From: JANQFM01 sp035471925
Lineage (GTDB): Bacteria > Acidobacteriota > UBA6911 > RPQK01 > DATIPO01
Length of the DNA stretch: 59,415 nucleotides
Direction: 5' to 3'
Assembly (NCBI GenBank): GCA_035471925.1
Contig: DATIPO010000021.1
Location: 1 to 59,415 of the forward strand
Shown here: in pieces, positions 22,780-31,478 of the stretch
Position numbering within the stretch: position 1 is the first letter of the stretch
Layout of the letters: each line of letters opens with the position of its first letter
The notes under the pieces: model-generated
The model's database searches: none
Seen by the model: the letters and a program-made list of their open reading frames with translations, nothing else
What the model was told of the DNA's origin: nothing
Translations under genes and position numbers: made by a program

Positions 22780-25700
22780 ATGGCGCGATGGGACGATGCT
22801 GGGCGAGGACTGAGAGAACGTGCCGAAGCACGCTTGCGCCAGCGGGCCGGACGGATGCCGCTAAGCCAGCGGCTGGATGCCTCCCTGGCCTTGCTGTGGG
22901 GCGGAACACTGGGAGCCATGGGACTGTTCGTCCTGGCGCTGGTGGTGGTCGCCGAATTGGGACAATGGTCGGCGGAGCCTGGGGCGCGTCCGCTGGCAGA
23001 CGCCCGCATTCTCGAGAACCTGCGCAATTCCTCGAAGAAGCCCTTCGTGGACGCCGTTTGGCAGGCCGGGGAAGAGCGGCTTTACGTGGCCCAGCAGGAT
23101 TGGACCCTGCACCGCTACGACCCCGATACCCGCTTGTGGTCGACCGAGCGTCCGCTGGAGGCGGCGGATCCGGGAGGCGGTTCGCCGCTGGCGCTGCTGG
23201 ATCCCGGCTGCGGCACGATGGCCGATCCGCTGAGCCCATTGTCCAGGCTGGGACTGGCGGGCCCCGAGGCGGCGCTTTTGGCTTCCAGCCGAGAGGATTG
23301 CCCCGATCCCACGGCCGTTTATGCACTCAGCGAAGACGGCGCACTATTGCGGCGGCAATCGGCGGGACCGCCGTCGTCGCTTTGGACTTCTCCCTGGCGG
23401 GTCATCATGGCCGACAATGCCTTCCTGGGAGCCTCCGGCGCCCCCGTCGAACAGGACTCGCTGACCACCGCCGCCGTCTCCCCTGACGGACGCCTGCTGG
23501 CCTTGGGTTCCAGCGACGGACTCGGTCTTTACGACACCCGCGCCCGCCGCTGGATCGACAACAGCGCCCTCCATCAGGCCTTGGGCGAAAAGAGCATCAC
23601 CCATCTTGCGTTCTGGCGCGGACGCCTGTGGATCGGCAACCGCCGCGGACTCACCCCGCTCGATCCCGCGGACGACCCGCCGGTTCCGGCGGTTGAGGAA
23701 CGCCTCAATGGCCGCGTCATGGACTTGGATGTCGAACCTGCCTCCGACCCTGATGGCCGAGGGGCCCAAGAGGCCTTGTGGCTGCTGCAGGAACGCCGCT
23801 GTCTGTCGGGTGCCTCCGTCCCCGCCGAGGCACCACAGGAGAATCCCGAGCCCCAGGACGCGCCAGCCTTCCCCGACCAGTCAGCGGGGCAATGCCTCCG
23901 GCTCCTGCGCCTGGACGCGCCTGATCAACCACCGGTCGTCCTCATCGATGAGAGGTCGCGTTTCCCCGGCCTCAACCTCGACGACCTGCACTTCGTGCGA
24001 CAGCGCGACGACCTGCTGGTTGCAGCCGGACGAGCCGGCATCTACGCCTACGATCTGAACCGGCGAAACTGGAAGGGACTCTTTCCGCGGGCCGTGACTT
24101 CCCTGCTGCCCATGCCGGGCGAAAGCGGCTTTTACTTCGGATATACCGGGGGAGTGGGCGTCGAATCGGGCGGCGAGGTTTCGACTTGGCCGCTGGGTGA
24201 GGACGCCGAGATCATCGCCCTGCGCTTCGGTGAGGGAGCGGAGGTCCTGGCCTTGGCCGGCAACGGCAGCCTCTTCTCCTTCGACGGAGCCGAGGCCCCC
24301 GTCACCTTGCGTGAGTCGACCCGCTCGGCGCTGGCGGCGGACGGCTCGGCCAGAGGCCTGATGGCTGGCTTGAGTTCGGGCAGCGCAATCCCCTTCCAGG
24401 ACGCCGTAGGGCTGCGGGACGCCGTGTTCCTGGCCGGCGATGGGGGCGCGCTGCTGCACAACGTGGTGACCCGCCAATACGTCGACATTCCCGCCGACAA
24501 GGTGCCGGACTGGATGCGCACGCCTGGACGGCGCTTTTTCGCCTCCGACCGCTACCTCTACGTCCTCTCGCCCCGCTACGCCGGACGCTCCATCGCCTAC
24601 ATCCTGCCCCGCTACCGCATTGAGGAAGGCGACCTGGAGTCGTATCTCGAACCCGTCACGCTGCGGGCGCCGGTGGGACCCGTGCGCGACTGGGACGGTC
24701 GCGGCATCGGACTCATCGACGCAGCCGGGAACGCGCTGCGCCTCCATCCGGGGGGACGGGAGCGCTTCAACGGACTGCCCCAGCCCGGACTCGACGGCCT
24801 GCCCCTGCTAGACGCCGCCGCCCTAGACAGCCGCCTCACCTTGCTGACTTCGGCCGGACTCCAGACTTACGACACCGAAAACCGCTCCTGGAGCGGCTTC
24901 ATCGATCCGCCGCTGGACTCTCCCGCACGCCAAGCCGCCTACTACAATGACCAGCTCCTGGTCCTGCATGCCGACGGACGCTTGGGCCGCACGACCTCCA
25001 CCGCTCACGTCATCGGCGATCAGCGGGGCTTCGCGATGGACGACCAGGAACTGAGCGACGTCCATCAGCAAGGACGCCTCCTCTACCTGGCGGGAGACGG
25101 CGCGGTGGAAGCCTACGATCCGCTGCTGCGCCGTATCATCGCCCGCTGGCGTCCCGGTCGGGGCGGAGAGGTCGAGGTTCTGGGGCTTTCCGACAACCGT
25201 CCCGTCAGCCTCGGCCGTGGCGATGTTCACATCGGCAACGAGCGCCTTGAGACCGGTCCCGGGCGGGTCCTTTCAGCCACACTGGAAAACGGCCGGCTGT
25301 GGATGTTGAGCGAGCAGCAGGGAAGGCGCTTTGTGCGCAGCCAGTCCCCCGCCGCGGAGGCCTCAGGCGTTCCGCCCTCCTGCTATTTCCGGCGTCCCTC
25401 GGCGGGAGGCGAGGTGGGCCGCCTGCTGGATGCGGCCCGCCTGCCCAACGGAGCGCTGGCTGTAGCCACCGACGCGGGCATCCGCTTTTACCATCCGGCC
25501 GTCCGCTCGTGGACCGATCCGCCGCAGGCGCTGCGCGACTTTCGAGCCCGACGCGTGACCGCCGTGGGCCGCCAACTGCTGGCTTGGACCGGCTCGGAGG
25601 CGCCCATCCGGCTGGCCATCGTCTCCCAGGACGCGCTCCTTTGGCCCGACTCCTGCTCTCCAGGATCCGCCGCCCTGCGTCCCAGTGCCTCCATCGAATG

Positions 25701-28700
25701 GCGGGAGGCGGTTGACCTGGCCCTGTCGCCAGACGGCAACCAAGCCGCCTGGCTGCTTGCCGACCAGTCGGTGGAAGAACTCTCCGGCGGGCAAATCCGC
25801 ACCAGGTTGGACCCCAGGTCCGGCGTACGAGGACTAGGCTCCCAAGTCACGAGAGAGCAGAGTCCTAGTGACGCCAACCCGACTGCCCAGTCGGCGGGCA
25901 TTCCGTCGTGGGATCAACTGGCAGGCATCTACGACCGGACTCAAGCGCCCGTTCCCTACTTGATCTTCGCTGAAACCGCCGGCTCTCAGCCCGTGCCCTC
26001 GGGCGGCGCCTCTCGATCGGAGAGGGCCAGCCCGAGACAGCCCGCCTCCCCCGGCCTGCAAGCCGGCACGGGACGCCTGTGGATCTACCGCCTCGACCGC
26101 CGTTCGTGGATCGCCGTCGAACTCAGCGGACTGGTAGACGAGAGCATGGCCCATCTCAATCTGGTGCGCGACGCTGCTTCTGAAATCGTCACCGTCCGCA
26201 GCGATGGAGGAGCCATCTACCGGGGCGTCCTGCAGCCCCTGGCCCCGGACCGGAGGGCCGCCTCGGTCCTCCCTCTGCGCCTGCTTTACCCTGCCTCGCG
26301 GCCGCTCTCCCAGGCCGCCCCTCCCCTGGATGTGCAGGGCTCCGGCAACCTGTGGACCTTCGTGCTGCCGCAAGGCGTCTTCCACTACAACGCTTTGCAG
26401 CGCCGCTGGCTGCCCACCGCCCTGCGTTTGCCGGCACGCGATCCGACTCTGCAACTGCGGCGGGTGGGTCAACGGCTGGTAGCGGTGGCCGATTCGGGCG
26501 ACACCTGGTACGTGGCCGACGATGGATCGGACACGCCTCTCTCCTGGACCCGCCGACAAGGTCCCGGTGCCTTGACCGAACTGGAGAGCCCTCCTGCGCT
26601 GGTAACCGACTGGCTGCGCTGGGACCGTGCGGGCGACCGCTTCATGCTCACGACCCCGGACGGCGTGCAGGACCTGCCCGCCTCACAGTCGCTGAACTCC
26701 GCGGGGACCCGTTACTTCTTCGAAGAGGTCCAAGCCCTGCTGGCCCCCGACGCTCAAACGCTCTACGCCGCCAACGAGTTTGGACTCTGGATGCATCCCC
26801 AACCCCAACTGGGGCTGGGTGACTCAGGCGTCATTTTCCGATCCGTGACGCTGGGCGAAACCGTCTCCTCCCACGGTTCCAGGCTGGTTGGCTCAAGCCT
26901 CACTTTCGATGCCGCCAGCGGGCAGATCCAGGCCACCCAGGCGTCCGCCGACGGCAGCCCATCGGTCGGGGACGGGCCATCTGGGGCTGGTGCCGGCAAG
27001 ACAATGACCTTGGGGGGCGTCTCGCGGGGAGTCGCTTTGGGACCGCTTGTCCTCAGCCCGGCGTCCACGGGTGGGGGGCTGACCCTGGGCACTTCCCAGG
27101 GCGCCGCCCTCGTCCAAGAGCGGGGCTTTCCCTGGGACGCGGTGCGCCGCCAAGTCGCTTACGACGACTCGGGCAACTTGATTCTGCTCACCGACAACGG
27201 TCCTCAACCGGCGGGGGGATTTGACCCCGTGAATCGTCCGACCGAGCGGCGGCCCGATCCCGTCCTGGTCTCCGACGACACTTGGACTTGGCGGCGCACC
27301 GGTTCATCCGCCATCGAAATCCGCACCGCCGACGGACGCCTCGTGCAACACGGCTCCAGTCCGGGCGGGCGAGGATACAGCTTGGACGCCGACCGCCTTA
27401 CCGATGCGGCCTACCATCAAGGCCACCTGTGGCTGCTTTCCTCAGCGGGCCTGCACAAGGCCACTCTTCCCTCCGCGGGCCTTCGCTGGCAAAACGTCGA
27501 GGACAGCAACCTGTCGCAGGTCCAACGGCTTCGCCGCCAACGCACGCCGGGGGGACCAGCACTGTTGGCCTATTTTGACGATTCCTTGCTGCAATTCAGG
27601 GGCGGTCAATGGCAGGAGCCCTCCTCCGCCGTCCTGGCGGGACTGCTCATCGACACCCCGCGCCTGCGCTTCCAGCGTCCGCCCGCCAGGACCACGGGCT
27701 CAACCTCCCAGGGCCAGGATTCGCGCACCGGGATCATCAAATTCTTGCGCATCGAAAGCGCCTCGGGGGCGGCCGAGTGGGTGGCCTTCAGTTGGCAGCG
27801 CGGACGCTTTCCTTTCGACGTCGTGACCTCCATGGCGGCCCATAACGGACGTTTGCTGCTGGGCACCCTGGCCGGACTTCAGATCTACAGCGGCTACGCC
27901 GACGGCGGGATCGAGGCCATCGACCACATCTACTCACTGGGCATCTCCCCGGCTCAAGGGCTGCGAGTCGAGCACATCACGGTTCCACCCGACCAGCCCT
28001 CTCAGGCCTTGGCCCAGGGCGGAGACTTCTGTCTCAGCCTGCCCTCCGGCGGCACCCCGCGCACCTGCACCCATCCGCCTCCCGGAGCATCCCTGCGCGC
28101 CGACACTCCCCTGTGGCGGTGGACGGCCTCAGGCGGACGTGTCCAGGGCCGCTACAAGCTCAGCCCGGCGCCAGGCACTCGTCCTCGACCGGGTTCGACG
28201 CCGAACTCCGGCAGCGGATCGCCGTCCAGCGCGAGGCAGGGCAACGATGACGATTCGGGAAGCGGTGCAGGTCCAGGCAGAAATGGCGCCAGCCAGGTGT
28301 CCAACGCTGCACCATCGGCTCCTGCTGGACCCCGCGTCACCATCCGCTCTGGACGCCTGCCCCACGACCGGCTGGTTGATCTGGCCTCCTTCAACGCAAC
28401 CTCCTTTTTTCTCTGGGACGACGGACGGGTCAGCCTCCACCCCCGCGGCGGCGGACGCCTGCAAGACATGCGCCTCTATGGCGGTTTCCCGGTGCCTCCC
28501 CGCGGATTTGCGCTCGTTCACGAACAAACCGCCGAAGACCCGCCTCCAGTGCCCACCGGTCTTTACCTCCGCCTCAGCGACGGAGGCGCCCTGCACTGGC
28601 AGGCCGCATCGCAGTCCTGGCGTCCTCTAGACGCCAACCTGGCAGACCAACTTGATCGCCTGCTGCGCACCCGGCCCATCTTCCGTCAAGGACGCCTGCG

Positions 28701-30075
28701 CTTGGTCGAAGCCCAAGGCGGCAACCGCACTGCCCGCAGTGCAGCTGCCGGTTCCTCCGCCGGACCTTTCCGCTTCGAGCACCGCACGCCCCAAGGTTCT
28801 TGGGAGCCCCTAGTCTGGCGCAACGGACGCCTGCAAATCGACATCTGGAATGACTTCGTCCCCTATGGAGGCCAATTATGGGCCGCCACACCGGCTGGAC
28901 TGGCGGCCTTCCGCCGCGGCCCTCAGGCGGTGCGCCTCGATCCCGCCAGCTTCCGCCTCATCCGCGGACCGCTGGACGCCGACGGAAACCTCCTGCCGGT
29001 CAGCGACATGCAATCCGACGGAGCGGCCCTGATGCTGCGCTGCAATTCCGACAGCCGCCAGCTTTTCCTGGCCAACCTCGATCAACTGGCCGACCCGCGC
29101 GTCTTCACGCCCCTCGAGGGAAACGACCCCTTCGCCCAGCAGACGCTGGTGCAAACCGACTACTGGCAATGGCGCCGAGAAGGCCGGCGCGACGGATCGC
29201 CGGGCGTCCTGCGCTTCACCTACAAGGGCCGCGAGTCCGACCTGTCAGCCGGGCGTTTCGCCTTCGACACCCTGACTTCGCTGGCTTTCTTCCGACCCGG
29301 TCAAATCGAAACCGCCACCCAGTCCGCCGGCTGGCTTCGTTATCCCCGACGGCATGACTCCGCGACCCAGCCCCCAAATGGAGCAAGGGAAGGAGACACA
29401 GGACCAACCCCGGACCTTGGACCCTTCCACCCCGCCAACCTGATCCGCCCCCGGGAAACCGCCTTCGATCCTGCCCGCATCCAGCGCCTTCACTTAGGGC
29501 GGGCCCTCGACCAGCCTGCTCTCTGCCTCATCGACGCCGAGGGACGTTCCTGGCGGCTCCTGCCCGAGGCCGAACCTACCCAGGTCGCGTCCTGCCCCGC
29601 TCACTTGGCCCAAGACTCCCTCTGGACCTACTCGCTCACCCCTTCAGGCCTGCAAGCCGAAACCGACGCTGTCCCCTTCCCCGTCCAGCGCCGTCTGGCC
29701 GCCGGCCGCTTCCACGACGCCATCGCCCTCACCCCGCTCCGGGCCCTGGCCCCCACAGCCGTCACTTCACCTAGTGCTTCGTCTTCAGGCGCTCTCCCCG
29801 GCCTGGACCTCCCCCCCAACAGCCGCTACCTTATTCTGACCCCTGCAGGAATCCTGGTCCTCGACGCCCAATTCAACTCCACCCAGCTCATCACCTCCGA
29901 CTGGACCCGCTACCAGTCCCTCAAGGAAGCCCTCTCCCGCACCCGCGTTTCCCAGCCCGCCTCTCTCCCCGGCCTTCCCCCCGACTTTAACCTCATCCGC
30001 ACTCTAACCACCCCCACCCACACCTACGTCCTTGGCCGGTCTGAGGTCTTGGAACGCCCCAACCCGAAACCGTAA
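22780..30075 (+). CDS. Giant membrane-anchored beta-propeller-like protein
   Basis: A 2431-residue protein, the largest gene here. A basic N-terminus is followed by one membrane span (~36-60), placing the rest outside the cytoplasm. Strand-rich repeats follow, many with a Y-D/N/H-x3-R-x-W signature, seen near residues 113, 251, 424, 697, 904, 1103 and 1203. Between them are segments such as LWIGNRRGLTPLD and TDAGIRFYHP, as in Kelch, Reg_prop or YVTN-type propellers. A second module type, GR(F/L)-x2-D-x9-G-x-L-x3-T-x2-GL, recurs near 1670, 2020 and 2165. Low-complexity G/S/P linkers (e.g. ~1795-1845) separate blocks. A TTG 44 codons upstream is in frame, but the ATG at 22780 is favoured. Probably a surface or periplasmic scaffold or recognition protein; the exact family is unknown. 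Confidence 0.85.
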   Translation: MARWDDAGRGLRERAEARLRQRAGRMPLSQRLDASLALLWGGTLGAMGLFVLALVVVAELGQWSAEPGARPLADARILENLRNSSKKPFVDAVWQAGEERLYVAQQDWTLHRYDPDTRLWSTERPLEAADPGGGSPLALLDPGCGTMADPLSPLSRLGLAGPEAALLASSREDCPDPTAVYALSEDGALLRRQSAGPPSSLWTSPWRVIMADNAFLGASGAPVEQDSLTTAAVSPDGRLLALGSSDGLGLYDTRARRWIDNSALHQALGEKSITHLAFWRGRLWIGNRRGLTPLDPADDPPVPAVEERLNGRVMDLDVEPASDPDGRGAQEALWLLQERRCLSGASVPAEAPQENPEPQDAPAFPDQSAGQCLRLLRLDAPDQPPVVLIDERSRFPGLNLDDLHFVRQRDDLLVAAGRAGIYAYDLNRRNWKGLFPRAVTSLLPMPGESGFYFGYTGGVGVESGGEVSTWPLGEDAEIIALRFGEGAEVLALAGNGSLFSFDGAEAPVTLRESTRSALAADGSARGLMAGLSSGSAIPFQDAVGLRDAVFLAGDGGALLHNVVTRQYVDIPADKVPDWMRTPGRRFFASDRYLYVLSPRYAGRSIAYILPRYRIEEGDLESYLEPVTLRAPVGPVRDWDGRGIGLIDAAGNALRLHPGGRERFNGLPQPGLDGLPLLDAAALDSRLTLLTSAGLQTYDTENRSWSGFIDPPLDSPARQAAYYNDQLLVLHADGRLGRTTSTAHVIGDQRGFAMDDQELSDVHQQGRLLYLAGDGAVEAYDPLLRRIIARWRPGRGGEVEVLGLSDNRPVSLGRGDVHIGNERLETGPGRVLSATLENGRLWMLSEQQGRRFVRSQSPAAEASGVPPSCYFRRPSAGGEVGRLLDAARLPNGALAVATDAGIRFYHPAVRSWTDPPQALRDFRARRVTAVGRQLLAWTGSEAPIRLAIVSQDALLWPDSCSPGSAALRPSASIEWREAVDLALSPDGNQAAWLLADQSVEELSGGQIRTRLDPRSGVRGLGSQVTREQSPSDANPTAQSAGIPSWDQLAGIYDRTQAPVPYLIFAETAGSQPVPSGGASRSERASPRQPASPGLQAGTGRLWIYRLDRRSWIAVELSGLVDESMAHLNLVRDAASEIVTVRSDGGAIYRGVLQPLAPDRRAASVLPLRLLYPASRPLSQAAPPLDVQGSGNLWTFVLPQGVFHYNALQRRWLPTALRLPARDPTLQLRRVGQRLVAVADSGDTWYVADDGSDTPLSWTRRQGPGALTELESPPALVTDWLRWDRAGDRFMLTTPDGVQDLPASQSLNSAGTRYFFEEVQALLAPDAQTLYAANEFGLWMHPQPQLGLGDSGVIFRSVTLGETVSSHGSRLVGSSLTFDAASGQIQATQASADGSPSVGDGPSGAGAGKTMTLGGVSRGVALGPLVLSPASTGGGLTLGTSQGAALVQERGFPWDAVRRQVAYDDSGNLILLTDNGPQPAGGFDPVNRPTERRPDPVLVSDDTWTWRRTGSSAIEIRTADGRLVQHGSSPGGRGYSLDADRLTDAAYHQGHLWLLSSAGLHKATLPSAGLRWQNVEDSNLSQVQRLRRQRTPGGPALLAYFDDSLLQFRGGQWQEPSSAVLAGLLIDTPRLRFQRPPARTTGSTSQGQDSRTGIIKFLRIESASGAAEWVAFSWQRGRFPFDVVTSMAAHNGRLLLGTLAGLQIYSGYADGGIEAIDHIYSLGISPAQGLRVEHITVPPDQPSQALAQGGDFCLSLPSGGTPRTCTHPPPGASLRADTPLWRWTASGGRVQGRYKLSPAPGTRPRPGSTPNSGSGSPSSARQGNDDDSGSGAGPGRNGASQVSNAAPSAPAGPRVTIRSGRLPHDRLVDLASFNATSFFLWDDGRVSLHPRGGGRLQDMRLYGGFPVPPRGFALVHEQTAEDPPPVPTGLYLRLSDGGALHWQAASQSWRPLDANLADQLDRLLRTRPIFRQGRLRLVEAQGGNRTARSAAAGSSAGPFRFEHRTPQGSWEPLVWRNGRLQIDIWNDFVPYGGQLWAATPAGLAAFRRGPQAVRLDPASFRLIRGPLDADGNLLPVSDMQSDGAALMLRCNSDSRQLFLANLDQLADPRVFTPLEGNDPFAQQTLVQTDYWQWRREGRRDGSPGVLRFTYKGRESDLSAGRFAFDTLTSLAFFRPGQIETATQSAGWLRYPRRHDSATQPPNGAREGDTGPTPDLGPFHPANLIRPRETAFDPARIQRLHLGRALDQPALCLIDAEGRSWRLLPEAEPTQVASCPAHLAQDSLWTYSLTPSGLQAETDAVPFPVQRRLAAGRFHDAIALTPLRALAPTAVTSPSASSSGALPGLDLPPNSRYLILTPAGILVLDAQFNSTQLITSDWTRYQSLKEALSRTRVSQPASLPGLPPDFNLIRTLTTPTHTYVLGRSEVLERPNPKP

Positions 30076-30430
30076 AGGCGAGAACGGCGAGGCCCTCCAG
30101 ATGTCGCGCACCGTGCCGTCCGGCACCTATCCCCCCCAGAACGTGGGAGTGCTCGTCAATTGGACCAGGGGGCCAGCGCGAGAATGGCAGTCAGTATCGC
30201 ACGCTGAAGAATGCGGGTTAGCTTTGGGCTGGGTTCAGACAATCGCCAGCTCGATAATGCCCCATGGGGGGGGTCGTTTCAGTGTTCATCATCAGCTACC
30301 GCGCCGCCGCACGCAAGACCGAAGCATTGTCATTGAAAATGGCTTCGTCGTATCCTATCAGAATGCGATGGTTTCCCGTCCCGGCTTTATCCTATCGACC
30401 AGCTTGACTGAATCAGAATTGGAGAACGAC
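30076..30430. other. Intergenic region after the giant gene
   Basis: This 355-bp stretch holds no gene I can support. The frame of the following VOC gene stays open across it, but there is no ribosome site before 30431 and the predicted protein is not homogeneous with a VOC domain. No clear terminator follows the giant gene. Confidence 0.4.
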
Positions 30431-30826
30431 ATGGCGCAGAAAAAAAATCCCAGGCTATTGCGGGCAGCCTCTTATTTCCCTGTGGCGGACGTTCGGAAGT
30501 CCATGGACCACTACCGGCAGGTGCTGGGATTCGGCATTGACTACTCGGCTGGAGATCCCCCCGAGTTTGCCATCTGCAGCCGTGACGGCCTCAGCATCAT
30601 GCTTCGCCGGGTCGAAGAGCCCGAGCGCATTCGCCCCAACGAAGCTCAGGGAGGCACCTGGGATGTTTTCTTCTGGGTCGACGATGCCAGGGCGCTCCAC
30701 GCCCAACTGTCCCAAGCGGGTGCCGAAGTCGTCTACGGACCCGTCGAACAGGAGGCCTACCAGATGCTTGAGTTCGCGGTGCGCGACTGCGACGGGCATG
30801 TGCTGGGTTTCGGACAAGCGCTTTAG
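30431..30826 (+). CDS. VOC-family (glyoxalase/bleomycin-resistance fold) protein
   Basis: A 131-residue vicinal-oxygen-chelate protein. The two beta-alpha-beta3 halves are visible: RAASYFPVADVRKSMDHYRQVLGFGIDYS near the start and VFFWVDDARALHAQLSQAGAEVVYGP in the middle, with the closing EFAVRDCDGHVLGFGQ. VOC proteins include glyoxalases, dioxygenases and antibiotic-binding proteins; the substrate cannot be read from sequence. The ATG follows GGAGAACGAC. It converges with the DUF5946 gene, the two stops overlapping by 4 nt. Confidence 0.88.
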   Translation: MAQKKNPRLLRAASYFPVADVRKSMDHYRQVLGFGIDYSAGDPPEFAICSRDGLSIMLRRVEEPERIRPNEAQGGTWDVFFWVDDARALHAQLSQAGAEVVYGPVEQEAYQMLEFAVRDCDGHVLGFGQAL

Positions 30827-31332
30827 AGAACAAAACTCCCGGAAAGCCATCTGCGGAAGGTGGGATGGTGCTCCGACCAAGCTGACCAAGCCGATTCGGC
30901 CCACTGGCGGACGAGGCGCGCATGCTCCTGAGCGTCCTGGGCCGGATGGATGTCGGCGATGGTCATAGGCCCCATGGATGTCGGCGGCGTCAGCCACACG
31001 AAACGCTCCTTATCCAGCGCGGCCTTCTGGATGATTTGAGTGGCTTGGTTCAGATCGATGTCTTGCTCGAAGATCGCGCACAGGCTGATCGCGTGGAGGG
31101 CGACTGAACGGATGCATTGATCCGAGGGCTGTCCGGGGTGCTGGATCGCATAGGCGTCGACCGTGAGACGGTGGACTTTTCGATACTTGAGATCGCTGTA
31201 CTCGCGGGCCAGCACCTCTCCGAAGCAGGCCCAGCAGGCTGGTGACGATTCCATATAGCGATGAGTCGGGCCATCCAGGTCGGGAAAGCGGCCTCCACAT
31301 CCGACACAGGCGACGGTCTTTGCTTCACTCAC
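30823..31332 (-). CDS. DUF5946-family protein
   Basis: A 169-residue protein matching the DUF5946 pattern: a Cys pair (ACVGCGGRFPD), GPTHRYMESSPACWACF, LAREYSD, then HRLTVDAYAIQHPG and a helical C-terminus ending RRWLSGSFVL. The four Cys near the N-terminus suggest a bound zinc. Function is unknown. The frame is open to an ATG at 31401, but the GTG at 31332 has a proper AGGAG site and begins near the conserved part, so it is preferred. It is convergent with a VOC-protein gene. Confidence 0.8.
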   Translation of the reverse strand: MSEAKTVACVGCGGRFPDLDGPTHRYMESSPACWACFGEVLAREYSDLKYRKVHRLTVDAYAIQHPGQPSDQCIRSVALHAISLCAIFEQDIDLNQATQIIQKAALDKERFVWLTPPTSMGPMTIADIHPAQDAQEHARLVRQWAESAWSAWSEHHPTFRRWLSGSFVL

Positions 31333-31478
31333 GGCTTCGCTCCTGGACAGCGGACTTCCCTTAGTGCGCTCGACTCGGCTGATTGAAGGCCGGGACAGCA
31401 TTCAGATCGGAATCAATCTGACAATTCGCGGGCGATTATACAGCGCCTCCCAGAGGTAAGGGTCCGGGCCAACAGAAG

